From: UBA4951 sp963616935
GTDB lineage: Bacteria; Bacillota_I; Bacilli_A; RFN20; CAG-826
Direction of reading: 5' to 3'
Assembly: GCA_963616935.1 (NCBI GenBank)
Contig: CAVEMS010000002.1
Coordinates: forward strand, 1-64,000
DNA length: 64,000 nucleotides
A program made the position numbers and the translations under genes. The notes beneath the pieces are model-generated. The model saw only the letters and a list, made by a program, of their open reading frames with translations. It did not search any database and was not told where the DNA came from. Positions 8,760 through 17,551 of the stretch are shown here, piece after piece (the stretch's first letter is position 1; every line of letters begins with the position of its first letter).

Positions 8760-9565
8760 CGTATCTTCCCCTTGCTTAAGGGGATTTTATTTAATTTTTT
8801 GGCGTAGAACTCCTCGTCCAGCTTTTTGAATTCATTGACTTTGGCGTCGATTTCGTCGTGCACCATATTAGCCACCTCTTCCGTCGTCTTCCCTTCGTAA
8901 TCCTTAGGGTAGATAGGAGATAAGAAGGCCGCTTCAATCGGTATTCTTTTGCCATTCGTGCCGGCGTCTAAAACGCGGAAAGTGCCGTAAATCGCCATCG
9001 GAACGATGATGGCGTTGGCCCGCATTGCGCTTTTGAAGGAACCTGGGTGAAAGGGAGCGACTGGAGTGTTCATCGGATCTTTGTTTCTCGTTCCCTCTGG
9101 ATAAATCGCGTAGTTCGACGTCTTTTCCATAAGCCTCTTTTCCAATTCCTTCATTAGGCTTAACGAAGCACGAAGGTCTTTTCTAGGCAAAAAGAGGCCA
9201 TCTATCGAGGCGATCGCCTTTCCGACGAATGGGTAATTCTTCGTCTCTTCTTTCGCGACGAAGGAAAGAGGGCGTTTGAAAAACCTTAACGTCATGATCG
9301 GATCGTAATCGCTTATGTGATTCGAGACGATGTATAAGGATTCGCCGCTGTTTTCGAGCGCATCGAGCATTTCATAGCCTTCCATATAAACATCTAGCCT
9401 CATATCCCTATCGAGATAGAGGGTCAACGATCTTAAAAGGTCGTAACGGCTTTTTAAGCTCTTTTCGTCCGTTTTTTTCGCATTATGGGCGATCTTTGGG
9501 AAAGTCCACAATAGCCTTGGGCCGAACTTCATCACCACGCGCGGATACTTAAATGACAATTTCAT
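8756..9565 (-). CDS. 1-acyl-glycerol-3-phosphate acyltransferase family protein (PlsC-like)
   Basis: Transfers an acyl chain to lysophosphatidic acid or a similar acceptor at the inner membrane face. 269 residues. The catalytic HX4D motif is NHISDYD (His83, Asp88), and the glycerophosphate-binding motif is YPEGTRNK (from 155). No clear membrane anchor is seen beyond a hydrophobic N-terminal part. The gene converges on the RsmF-like gene with a 4-nt overlap of stops, so there is no terminator between them. Its own -10 TATAAT sits 6 nt before the ATG, which predicts a leaderless mRNA. The exact acceptor cannot be read from sequence. Confidence 0.88.
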   Translation of the reverse strand: MKLSFKYPRVVMKFGPRLLWTFPKIAHNAKKTDEKSLKSRYDLLRSLTLYLDRDMRLDVYMEGYEMLDALENSGESLYIVSNHISDYDPIMTLRFFKRPLSFVAKEETKNYPFVGKAIASIDGLFLPRKDLRASLSLMKELEKRLMEKTSNYAIYPEGTRNKDPMNTPVAPFHPGSFKSAMRANAIIVPMAIYGTFRVLDAGTNGKRIPIEAAFLSPIYPKDYEGKTTEEVANMVHDEIDAKVNEFKKLDEEFYAKKLNKIPLSKGKIR

Positions 9566-9571
9566 GCGAAC

Positions 9572-9577
9572 ATTATA
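9572..9577 (-). promoter_or_regulatory. -10 box of the leaderless plsC-like gene
   Basis: TATAAT at 9577-9572, then 6 nt (GTTCGC), then the ATG at 9565. The -35 position 17 nt upstream (TTTCGC) is weak. Confidence 0.6.
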
Positions 9578-9610
9578 GTGCGATACCGAAATAAGCGAAA
9601 GATTTTAGGC

Positions 9611-9892
9611 TTATGACTGCTTATGGGCGCTTGAGAATATCTCATGGAGCTCGCTGATGACATATAGCCCCACTCCTTCCTTGGTCTCTAGCCTACCTTT
9701 CAGGACTATTAGCGCTCCCAAAGGCGCGAGCATGAAATGCGATTCCTTGCCGCCATAGGATTTGACGGGGATTTTGTCCACTTCGTATTTTCCTCCCGTC
9801 GGCGTGTCGATCACGCGGTCGATCTCGACATAGCGCATCGAAGGCGAGATCTTTTCGCCTAACCTTCCTGACAAAGCCACTTCGCTGATCAT
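9611..9892 (-). CDS. Small OB-fold protein, SSB/PriB-like
   Basis: 93 residues. The order of strands (SEVALSGRLGEKI..., IPVKSYGGK, GALIVLKGRLETKEG, LYVISELHEIF) matches the five-stranded single-stranded-DNA-binding OB fold, with the GRL turn and the VKGRLxT-like strand typical of SSB relatives. It is much shorter than SSB and lacks the acidic C-terminal tail, so it is not a standard Ssb. It may be a primosomal or competence-type SSB relative. It has an SD (GAGAGG) before its ATG and lies 58 nt downstream of the pullulanase gene on the same strand; the functional link is not evident. Confidence 0.5.
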   Translation of the reverse strand: MISEVALSGRLGEKISPSMRYVEIDRVIDTPTGGKYEVDKIPVKSYGGKESHFMLAPLGALIVLKGRLETKEGVGLYVISELHEIFSSAHKQS

Positions 9893-9950
9893 AATGAAAA
9901 CCTCTCTTTCGATCTATGGGGCTTATTGGGATTGAATCCGAATGACTCGA

Positions 9951-12044
9951 TCAATGGCTTTTTTCGAGGGCGCTTATGAGGATAGAGCTTTTCGGAATAA
10001 GAAGGCTCTGCCCTTTGATTCCTTTGGGGAGGGCCTCCCCCGACATCAGAAGAAGGCTTTGATCGGAATCGAGCGTGTAGACGTAGGAGGCCGATGAGGG
10101 GTTCGAAAAGACGTTGACCTCATAATAATGGGAAGAGGGTTCGAAAATGTCGTTCTTAATCCTTAGTCCCTTTTCTAGATCCTCGATCGAAGTCGTTTTC
10201 TCTAACGACGACGGATCTTGGCTGTACATACATTGTAACGATTTCCTAAGCGTTATGCAATCCTTGAGGTAATGGGCCATCGGCCATCTCTCATCCAGCG
10301 TTTTATACGATAATGCGTTATATATATCGCCTTTGTTATAGGTATTGTCCTCCCCCTTTTTGCTTTGGGCTATTTCCTGTCCCATATGGATAAAGGGGAT
10401 GCCATGGCTAAATATGACGGAGGCGATTCCCATCTTGCATCTAAGAAAAAGCTCGTCGTCGTCTTTCATGTCTCTTTCGTAACGAAGATAGTCAAAGAAG
10501 GTCTTGTTATCGTGGCATTCGATGTAGTTTATCGATTGCGAAGCGTCTAAAAACATCGCTTTTTTCTCGTGAAATGGCACCGAAGATCCTAAAAATGAGA
10601 ACTTATAGTCGTATTGCCCCTTCAAATCGCCGGCGATGTAACGTTTGTTCGCCTCGCGGAAGAAATCGTTGAAGAAGGAGACGTTCGGCAAATAGGCGTG
10701 ATTCGGGATGGAGGCGTAGCGTCCTTCACTTTCCGCCATCATGTTCCATCCTTCGCCATAGATGATGAAAGAAGGATCTTTTTTCGAAGCGTATTCCCCT
10801 ATTTCCTTGATCGTGTCGACATCGAGCAAACCCATCAAATCGAAACGGAAACCGTCGATCCTATAGAAATCGATCCAGAATTTCGCCGCCTCGACGATGA
10901 GCTTCCTTACCATCGGGCGCGCGGTATCCAAGTCGTTTCCGCACCAGGAAGCGTTGCTTAATTCTCCGTTTTCCTTCTTTCGGAAATAATAATTCGGGGT
11001 CGTTTTCTCAAAGGACGACGAACTCCACTCGTAAACATGGTTAAAGACAACGTCCATGACGACCCGTATCCCCTCTTGATGGAGAGCATCGATCATCGCC
11101 TTGGCCTCTTTTATCCTTAGATATGCGTCGTTTGGATCGCTCGCGTAACTTCCTTCCGGAAGGAAATATTGCGATGGGTCATACCCCCAATTGTAGGATT
11201 TGGATGGGTTAAGTTCGTCGATCGTCGCAAAATCGAAGATCGGGAGAAGTTGCAGATGCGTTATTCCTAACCACTTTAGGTAATCAAGCCCTGCTGGATG
11301 GCCCTTGACGGTCTTCCTTCCTTTTTCCGTTAGTCCTAAGAAACGACCTTTGTTCTTAATATCGCTATTCTTATCGCTGGTGAGGTCTCGCACCGAGCCT
11401 TCATAGATTATGGCGTCGGTTTTGCGCTTTAACGATGCCAAATCCTTTTTTGACGAGGGAGAATCGAATTTCGATAGGTCGATGACGACGCTTCTTGAGG
11501 AGTTGGCTAGCGATCCCTTCGCATATGGGTCGACGGTTTCGACGGTTACTTCGTTATTGGTGACCAAATACGTGTAAACGGCCGATTCGTAATCGCCCTC
11601 TAATTCCGTTTTCCATACGCCATCATCGCTTCTAGTAAGAGGAAATAACGACATTTTGCCGTCTTTTTCGATTTTGATCGCCACCATCGATGCGAGAGGG
11701 GCGAATAAAGAGAACTTCGTTTTATCTTTCGAATAGATAGCGCCCAATTCTTCGTTAAGCGGCGAATATTTTTCGTCGAAACCTGGGAAGGCGGTCGCTC
11801 CCGAGACGTTTAAAGGCAACATTCCCGAATTCGTTTTTAGGAAATAGCTGTGCCCTAGCGAGAGAGGTTCGTTTAATAAATACGTCCTTCTTTTTGAGCC
11901 TTTCTCTTTTTCCGATGCCGCGATGGATTCATTATGGTCCTTAAGCAAGGAATCGACTTTGAAGCCCTCTTCAAAACGTTCGAAGGAAAGGACCTCTATC
12001 GTCTTTTCGTCTATTAGATTTGCGATTAAGGACGGTTTATTCAT
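9951..12044 (-). CDS. pulA: Type I pullulanase (alpha-1,6-glucan debranching enzyme)
   Basis: Hydrolyses alpha-1,6 branches in pullulan, glycogen or starch. 697 residues with no signal peptide, so it acts in the cytoplasm. A CBM48-like N-domain (about 100-175) is followed by a GH13 barrel. The type I pullulanase signature YNWGYDP is at 284-290. Conserved GH13 regions are DVVFNHVYEW (331-340), GFRFDLMG (Asp402 nucleophile), YGEGW (Glu431 acid/base) and ECHDNKTF. It starts 9 nt after the ftsK stop, without a strong SD, so its translation may be coupled to ftsK. This points to use of stored or imported alpha-glucans. Confidence 0.95.
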   Translation of the reverse strand: MNKPSLIANLIDEKTIEVLSFERFEEGFKVDSLLKDHNESIAASEKEKGSKRRTYLLNEPLSLGHSYFLKTNSGMLPLNVSGATAFPGFDEKYSPLNEELGAIYSKDKTKFSLFAPLASMVAIKIEKDGKMSLFPLTRSDDGVWKTELEGDYESAVYTYLVTNNEVTVETVDPYAKGSLANSSRSVVIDLSKFDSPSSKKDLASLKRKTDAIIYEGSVRDLTSDKNSDIKNKGRFLGLTEKGRKTVKGHPAGLDYLKWLGITHLQLLPIFDFATIDELNPSKSYNWGYDPSQYFLPEGSYASDPNDAYLRIKEAKAMIDALHQEGIRVVMDVVFNHVYEWSSSSFEKTTPNYYFRKKENGELSNASWCGNDLDTARPMVRKLIVEAAKFWIDFYRIDGFRFDLMGLLDVDTIKEIGEYASKKDPSFIIYGEGWNMMAESEGRYASIPNHAYLPNVSFFNDFFREANKRYIAGDLKGQYDYKFSFLGSSVPFHEKKAMFLDASQSINYIECHDNKTFFDYLRYERDMKDDDELFLRCKMGIASVIFSHGIPFIHMGQEIAQSKKGEDNTYNKGDIYNALSYKTLDERWPMAHYLKDCITLRKSLQCMYSQDPSSLEKTTSIEDLEKGLRIKNDIFEPSSHYYEVNVFSNPSSASYVYTLDSDQSLLLMSGEALPKGIKGQSLLIPKSSILISALEKSH

Positions 12045-12053
12045 TTACTTACG

Positions 12054-14891
12054 CTATTCGTTATCGCCGGCCAATTTGATGTCGGAAGTTTTGTTTGGAT
12101 CCATATGGACGAGGACTCGGCATCCTTTGCTTGAACTTTGAGTATCTGGAGCAGCTGCGACTATGCCATCTTTTTGGAGACGGTTGAAAATCTTGCCAGC
12201 ACGCGGGAATCCGACCGTGAATTGCCGCTGTATTTTGGAAATCGAGGTGTATTCAAGCTGCATTACCGCTTCTTTCACCATCTCATAGAATTCGTCGTCG
12301 GATTTTGCCTTGACTTCGGCGCGGGACAAAGGAACGATCGCCTCTTCCGCCGCTTTCGCCTCAGCCTCGTGGTCGACCAAATCCATGAAATCGCTATTGT
12401 AATCAGGTTCCATCTGACCTCTGATATAGTCGCAAACGGCGTTGATTTCGTGGCCATTGCAGTAGCATCCTTGGCAACGCGTGAAACCCATACGCGAGAT
12501 CAAAGAGCAATCGACGAGCATGTCGCCATGCCCGACTAGCTCTTCCGCCCCGCCTTGGCCGATGATGGTTTGGCTATCGATGGCGCTAGACATGCTTAAA
12601 GCCACACGGACGCCGATATTGGCCTTGATGGTGCCAGTGATTACGGAGACACTTGGCCTTTGGGTGGCGATGACCAAGTGTATGCCGGCGGCACGGGCTT
12701 TTTGGGCGATACGGACGACGGCATCGCCAATATTCTTGCAAGTGTCGCTTAAGTCGGCGTATTCGTCGATGAACACTACGATATACGGCATTTTCGCATA
12801 ATCGCTTTCAGGCGAGAATTCGTTGTTCCATTCGCCGATGTCCTTGACTCCGGCAATTTCAAACGCTTTGTAGCGGCGCTCCATTTCAACGATTAGTTTA
12901 TCCAAGCAAACCTTCGCTTGGCTCGGCTCTTTGATGATCGGACAAAGGAGGTGTGGGAGATCATGGTACTTGGCCATCTCGACGCGCTTGGGGTCCACTA
13001 AGACGAGTTTGACGTCTTCTGGACGGTTACGCATGATGATGGACATGATGAGGCCGGTTAAGAAGACGGATTTTCCTGAACCCGTGGTGCCGGCGGTCAA
13101 TAGATGTGGGAAATCGGCCAAATTGGCGAAAATCGGGGCATTGTCGATGTTAACGCCAAAAGGAACGTAGAGTCCGCTGTTTGGTTTCTTCGGCAAAGCG
13201 TCGACCATTCTTTTTAAGCTTACGGTCTCGGTTTTTTCGTTAGGCACCTCTAAGCCTGAGGTGCTTCTTCCCCTTACTATCTCCTCGAAACGGATGCCGA
13301 TGCCGTTAAGCCTCACGGCGATGTCTTTGATGTATTTGTTTAGCGATCCGACGGAGACATTGGAGTCAGTTCGTATGTTATAACGCGTGACGCTTGGGCC
13401 GATGGTGAAATCCTCAACGTGGGCGCCGACTCCGAAGTTGCTAAAGACCTCGTCTATTAGTTCTTTGCGGCGTTCGCAATTAAGCTTCTCTTGCTCCGCA
13501 TCGGGGCTAGGCGGATAGTCCTTAAGGAGATCGAGCGGCGGCATTTGATAGGATTTGAGCTCTTTTTTATGAGGCATTCCGATGCTATCGAGTTGTTGCT
13601 CTTTCGTTGGCTTGGCTGGCGGCGCCGTCCAAGTTCCCTCAAACGAATCCTCTTTCGCTTGCGTGTCTTCTTTCTTCGTCTCTTCGCTTACCTTGAGTTC
13701 CTCTGCCACTTTTTCCATCTCCTCATAGACGTTTTCTTTTTGGATTTCCGTCTTTTCTTCCTCTTTTTGTGTCGCGATAGGCTCGGTCGGCGCTTCTTCT
13801 TTCTCTTCGCTTGATTTAGGCGCAAAGAAAATGTTTTCTTCCATCGGCTTCTCCGTCTTTGACGTTTCGACCTCGGCGTTTATCTCGCTGATTGGCTTAT
13901 CGCTGTTTCTATAGGTTTCCAAAACGTTGTTTTCTTCGTTTGTCACAGTATTTTTTGGTGCATCGACGACATTTTCGCGAGGTGTCGCAACCGTTTCTTT
14001 CGTTTCGCTTATCGTGGTTTGAATGACGGTCGGTCTTACGTAAGTCTCTTCTCGCTGAATCTCAGGCTTTTGCTGCGTTTTCTTGCCGCCGAATTCGAAA
14101 TGGGCTTCCACTAGGCCGCTAATCATCTTCTCGTCTTGCGTTGGGCGGTAATATGAATTCGGAGTTTCCATTTCTTTGGGCACGATTGGGGAATCGAAGC
14201 GAGTCTCGGCGTTTTTCGTCATTCTCGATGGAAGCGGGTTCGAATAGTAAGATGCGTTGTTTTCGCCATATGGCAGCTCTTCTTTTTCCTCGCGCTTAGG
14301 CGAATAGAAATCGCTTTGAATGGCCTTTTCGCTATCGGAAATCTTCTTTTTCCGTTCTTTGTCGAGCGTCTTCTTACGGAACAACGGAACAAGGAACGGG
14401 AAAAGCGATAAAGCGACGGGCGCTAAGAAAAGGACGATTAGGATAACGATCGGCAAGGCCAGCGATACGCTTGTTAAGGCACCGGCGAGTGAAGTGAATG
14501 CGACTCCACCCGAATATTTGATGGAATAAGCCACCTCGCTATGAGAATAAACGGATGAGAAAGACGGGAAAAGGGCATTCAAATCGCTATCAAGATTCAG
14601 GTACGAAAGGAGCCCGAACAAAAAGCCGATAGCGAGGAAAGAAAGGATGGCGGCTAAGTGAAAACGCCAAGAGAATTTCGGCGCTTTGCCTTTGAATAAT
14701 AGGTAAAACCCAACCGCTAAAGCGTATGGCAAAAGGAAATAGAAGCCCACGTAGCCAAGTAGCCAAATGAACCCATATCCCAGGGCGTTAAAGACGCCAT
14801 AAGGCGAAAGAAGCAATAACGCGCTAAATAGTATTAGGGTGCCGCCAAGGGCTTGTGAAATGTATTTCTTCGGAAACGACTTATCTTCCAT
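12054..14891 (-). CDS. ftsK: DNA translocase FtsK/SpoIIIE
   Basis: Pumps chromosomal DNA through the closing septum. 945 residues. The N-terminus holds about four membrane segments (residues 12-175). A long, Glu/Lys/Thr-rich disordered linker (about 180-450) comes next. The motor domain has Walker A GTTGSGKS (601-608) and the aspartate-rich VFIDEYADL Walker B. A gamma winged-helix domain that reads KOPS/SRS-like polarity sequences closes the protein (about 870-935, with RQFTVGFPRAGKIFNRL). It lies between rnj and pulA with short gaps, and GAAAGG precedes the ATG. Confidence 0.96.
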   Translation of the reverse strand: MEDKSFPKKYISQALGGTLILFSALLLLSPYGVFNALGYGFIWLLGYVGFYFLLPYALAVGFYLLFKGKAPKFSWRFHLAAILSFLAIGFLFGLLSYLNLDSDLNALFPSFSSVYSHSEVAYSIKYSGGVAFTSLAGALTSVSLALPIVILIVLFLAPVALSLFPFLVPLFRKKTLDKERKKKISDSEKAIQSDFYSPKREEKEELPYGENNASYYSNPLPSRMTKNAETRFDSPIVPKEMETPNSYYRPTQDEKMISGLVEAHFEFGGKKTQQKPEIQREETYVRPTVIQTTISETKETVATPRENVVDAPKNTVTNEENNVLETYRNSDKPISEINAEVETSKTEKPMEENIFFAPKSSEEKEEAPTEPIATQKEEEKTEIQKENVYEEMEKVAEELKVSEETKKEDTQAKEDSFEGTWTAPPAKPTKEQQLDSIGMPHKKELKSYQMPPLDLLKDYPPSPDAEQEKLNCERRKELIDEVFSNFGVGAHVEDFTIGPSVTRYNIRTDSNVSVGSLNKYIKDIAVRLNGIGIRFEEIVRGRSTSGLEVPNEKTETVSLKRMVDALPKKPNSGLYVPFGVNIDNAPIFANLADFPHLLTAGTTGSGKSVFLTGLIMSIIMRNRPEDVKLVLVDPKRVEMAKYHDLPHLLCPIIKEPSQAKVCLDKLIVEMERRYKAFEIAGVKDIGEWNNEFSPESDYAKMPYIVVFIDEYADLSDTCKNIGDAVVRIAQKARAAGIHLVIATQRPSVSVITGTIKANIGVRVALSMSSAIDSQTIIGQGGAEELVGHGDMLVDCSLISRMGFTRCQGCYCNGHEINAVCDYIRGQMEPDYNSDFMDLVDHEAEAKAAEEAIVPLSRAEVKAKSDDEFYEMVKEAVMQLEYTSISKIQRQFTVGFPRAGKIFNRLQKDGIVAAAPDTQSSSKGCRVLVHMDPNKTSDIKLAGDNE

Positions 14892-14908
14892 ATATGCCTT
14901 TCAACGAT

Positions 14909-16585
14909 TTAGATTTCGAGGATAAGCGGCAAGACCATCGGTTCCTTGCCGGTTTGGCGCCTGATCGCATAGGCGCATTTCTCATAGGCGCTTTGCCTGA
15001 CTTGCGAGAGGTTGAAGCCATTGCCCTTTAAGGCGGCGTCTTCCAAAGTCGCCGTGAAGACCTTCGTTATCTCGCGAAGCACCGCTTCGGCATCTTTCAT
15101 AATGAGAAGTCCTCTCATCTGAACGTCCGGACCGGCGATTATCTGATGGGTTCTCTTGTCGATCGAGCAAGCCAAAATCACGACGCCTTCGGATAATTTT
15201 TGGCGATCTTGCAAGACGAGGTCGCCGACGTCGCCGACGCCCGATCCGTCGATTAGGATATCGCCATGCGAGATGGATTCGTTAAGGATATGGCCACCCG
15301 TCTCATCGAATAAGACGCTTAAGCCATTATCGAGCAAGAAGATGTTCGTGTGATTGAGCTTGCCTTTCATGCTCATGGCGACTTGGGCGTTCGCCAACAG
15401 ATCTTTGTAGAATCCCTTGATTGGGACGTAGTACTTCGGATGCAAGACGGAGATCATCATCTTGATGTCCTCTTCGCTAGCATGCATCAAAAGGAATTCC
15501 TTCTTTGGGACGTTTATGACGGAACAGCCGCTGCGATAAAGCTCATCGAGGGCGTCCGTCGCCTCGAGTTCCGTATTGTCATCGCTTGGGGCAGCTAAGA
15601 AGAAAGTGTCGCTTTCCTTTAGCCTGACCGGACGGCCGCCTTCGACTTGATTGGCGGCCAAAAGGGCGATTTTCCTATAGATTTTGTCGGGATAACCGAG
15701 CAATAAGACGATGATGTCTTGATCGCGGAATCTATTGATATCGTCGCTTGGGGCGAAGTTGTCGCGCGGGATCATTAATTGCCCAGAACGTTGCATTTCG
15801 CTTATGGTGTCGCTCGTCTCCTTGTCATAAGGGATGATTTTCTTACGCGTCGCCACCGCTAGCGATATCACCTCGTCGATGTTATAGAAGTTCGGGGTCA
15901 ATAAAGCGATGAAGATTCTCCCCATCGCGTCTTTGAATTTGTTCTCGATCAACGGGGTGAGCTTATAGTGCGGGGCGGTGTAGCCGCTTCGCTTGGCGTA
16001 GACGCTTTCCATGAACAAACAAAGCGTCTCCTCCTCCCCTAACTTCGATAAAGCGTTCATATCGTGGAGATAATTCTTATAGGCGTTGTTCTCGATGACG
16101 TAGTCGCCAGGGAAAACGAGATTGCCATAGGATGAGGAAATCGCGATGCCGCTTGATAAAGCGGTGTTATGCGAGGTTTGGAAGAAGGTGATCTTTCTAG
16201 AAGCGACCTTGAAAGTGCTACTAGGCATCACGACATGAAAATCGAAGGAAGAACAGTCGATGTTGACGTGATGGCAGAAGTTTTTGAACATCGCGAGGGT
16301 CACGGAACTGCCGTATATCGGAGCCGGCGCGAAGCTATATAGATATGCCAAAGCGCCTATCTCATCATCGTGCCCGTGGGGCAACAAGTAAGCGCGCACC
16401 TTGTTTTTATGATCTTTCAGATATGAGAAATCTGGGATGACGTAATCGACGCCCGGCTGGGTTTTGTCCGGCCTTTTGACACCGCATCCAACCACGAATA
16501 TATCGCCGTCGATTTCGACGACGTAACAGCTTTTTCCTATCTCATCAAGCCCGCCGAGGGCAAATACACGGATTCTCTCGTTCAT
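14909..16585 (-). CDS. Ribonuclease J paralogue with altered active site (RnjB-like)
   Basis: Member of the RNase J family (metallo-beta-lactamase, beta-CASP and C-terminal domains), 558 residues from the ATG at 16585 (TAGGAG 5 nt upstream); an in-frame TTG at 16603 would remove the SD spacing. In active RNase J the metal motif is HGHEDH; here it is HGHDDE (70-75), so the last His is Glu. The TGDF motif is PGDY and the DAG strand before the motif is VGC. In Bacillus, RNase J2 is degenerate in a similar way and works as a partner of J1. This gene is therefore more likely a J2-type regulatory subunit than a strong nuclease. No second RNase J is in the window. Confidence 0.85.
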   Translation of the reverse strand: MNERIRVFALGGLDEIGKSCYVVEIDGDIFVVGCGVKRPDKTQPGVDYVIPDFSYLKDHKNKVRAYLLPHGHDDEIGALAYLYSFAPAPIYGSSVTLAMFKNFCHHVNIDCSSFDFHVVMPSSTFKVASRKITFFQTSHNTALSSGIAISSSYGNLVFPGDYVIENNAYKNYLHDMNALSKLGEEETLCLFMESVYAKRSGYTAPHYKLTPLIENKFKDAMGRIFIALLTPNFYNIDEVISLAVATRKKIIPYDKETSDTISEMQRSGQLMIPRDNFAPSDDINRFRDQDIIVLLLGYPDKIYRKIALLAANQVEGGRPVRLKESDTFFLAAPSDDNTELEATDALDELYRSGCSVINVPKKEFLLMHASEEDIKMMISVLHPKYYVPIKGFYKDLLANAQVAMSMKGKLNHTNIFLLDNGLSVLFDETGGHILNESISHGDILIDGSGVGDVGDLVLQDRQKLSEGVVILACSIDKRTHQIIAGPDVQMRGLLIMKDAEAVLREITKVFTATLEDAALKGNGFNLSQVRQSAYEKCAYAIRRQTGKEPMVLPLILEI

Positions 16586-16605
16586 ATAAACTCCTAATTT
16601 CAAAC

Positions 16606-16634
16606 ATTATAAAACGGACGTCGGATATTTTAAA
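16606..16634 (-). promoter_or_regulatory. Promoter of the RNase J-like gene
   Basis: -35 TTTAAA (16634-16629), 17-nt spacer, -10 TATAAT (16611-16606), start near 16599, leader about 14 nt with SD. The -35 overlaps a small inverted repeat (AAACGCTT/AAGCGTTT, 16632-16651) that may end the upstream phosphodiesterase transcript. Confidence 0.65.
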
Positions 16635-16657
16635 CGCTTTGGAAGCGTTTTCCTCCC

Positions 16658-17197
16658 TTATGGGAGAAGATCGCTTTCGAGCGTTTCCCCTGTTGATAGT
16701 TCCTTTAATTCAAGCGAGCCATCTTCAAGGGTCATATAAGTCCTGGGATTGCCGTTTTTTGGAAAGCCGATAGAACCCGGATTGATCTCGTAATGGTCAC
16801 TATTCTTGACACCAAAGGAATACACATGGGTGTGACCGTAGACGACGATGTCCATCGCCTTGATTTCCAAACCGTCATAAATATCGCCATGAAGCAAAAC
16901 GAACTCCCTATTGAAGGCGTTTTTCCGGATATATAACGGCATTTCCTTGCCAAGCAGCATCATATCGACGCGACTATCGCAATTGCCGCATACGATCGAC
17001 GTTTTAGGCATATAGGGAAGCAGCATCTTCGAGACTTCCATCGGCTCATAATCGCTTGGGACGCCGTTTCGCGGGCCATTATACATGATGTCGCCAAGAA
17101 GCCATATCTCATCCGGCTTTTCGCTCTCTATTCGCTTTACGAGAGATAGGCAGGCGTCTTTCCGCCCGTGTATATCGCTAGCTATCAATATCTTCAT
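16658..17197 (-). CDS. YfcE/MJ0936-type metallophosphoesterase
   Basis: Small calcineurin-fold phosphodiesterase of 179 residues. Metal motifs appear in order: ASDIHG (6-11), LGDIMYNGP, GNCDS, LLHGDIYD and YGHTHVYS. The substrate of this family in the cell is not settled; members cleave model phosphodiesters. The frame stays open upstream as a Gly/Arg/Asn-rich stretch, but the ATG at 17197 begins the typical MKILIASD strand, has GAGAGAAG upstream, and overlaps the DUF1667 stop as ATGA, so the short form is chosen. It is the last gene of the redox operon, with no evident functional link to it. Confidence 0.9.
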   Translation of the reverse strand: MKILIASDIHGRKDACLSLVKRIESEKPDEIWLLGDIMYNGPRNGVPSDYEPMEVSKMLLPYMPKTSIVCGNCDSRVDMMLLGKEMPLYIRKNAFNREFVLLHGDIYDGLEIKAMDIVVYGHTHVYSFGVKNSDHYEINPGSIGFPKNGNPRTYMTLEDGSLELKELSTGETLESDLLP

Positions 17198-17550
17198 TTT
17201 TCTTCTCTCTTTATCTCTGCCGTCGAAACCAAAGGAACGCCCGTTTTGGCGATGTCCTCGATTATCGTTTGGCCGATTTCTATCGGAGCTATTACTGTCA
17301 CCGAATTTATTTCTTCCATCGCCTCTTCGATTTTTCCCTTCGGAATTGGATCTTTCGTTTTGACGGGGCAAAGAGGCATAGATGCTCCCTCCACTTTCAC
17401 AGTCGAGGTGAGCGTCCTCATGGGATTGCTCACTTCTTGCGCGCCGTATTTGGCTCCGCGCGGGCAGAAATTGCCAGTCACGGTCAAATCATCATCGACA
17501 TGGAGATGGCAGCCGCGCGGGCAGCATATGCATATTAATTCCCTTGCCAT
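17194..17550 (-). CDS. DUF1667 protein, cysteine-rich partner of the FAD oxidoreductase
   Basis: 118 residues. Cysteines cluster at the start (Cys7, Cys9, Cys10, Cys14 in LICICCPRGCH) and again at Cys29 in NFCPRGAKYG, which suggests a metal or Fe-S site. This is the DUF1667 pattern, found next to GlpA-like dehydrogenases and HcaD-like oxidoreductases in Firmicutes and others. Here the three genes are in that same order and are packed with overlaps or 1-nt gaps. It probably passes electrons or builds the complex, but its exact job is unknown. Confidence 0.88.
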   Translation of the reverse strand: MARELICICCPRGCHLHVDDDLTVTGNFCPRGAKYGAQEVSNPMRTLTSTVKVEGASMPLCPVKTKDPIPKGKIEEAMEEINSVTVIAPIEIGQTIIEDIAKTGVPLVSTAEIKREEK

Positions 17551-17551
17551 G

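Noticed and set aside
16586..16603. TTG start 6 codons upstream for the RNase J-like gene
   Set aside because: The AGGAG lies inside that extension and is well placed for the ATG at 16585.
17198..17371. Arg/Gly/Asn-rich N-terminal extension of the YfcE-like protein
   Set aside because: It overlaps the DUF1667 gene in another frame and lacks an SD; the internal ATG with ATGA coupling gives the standard protein.
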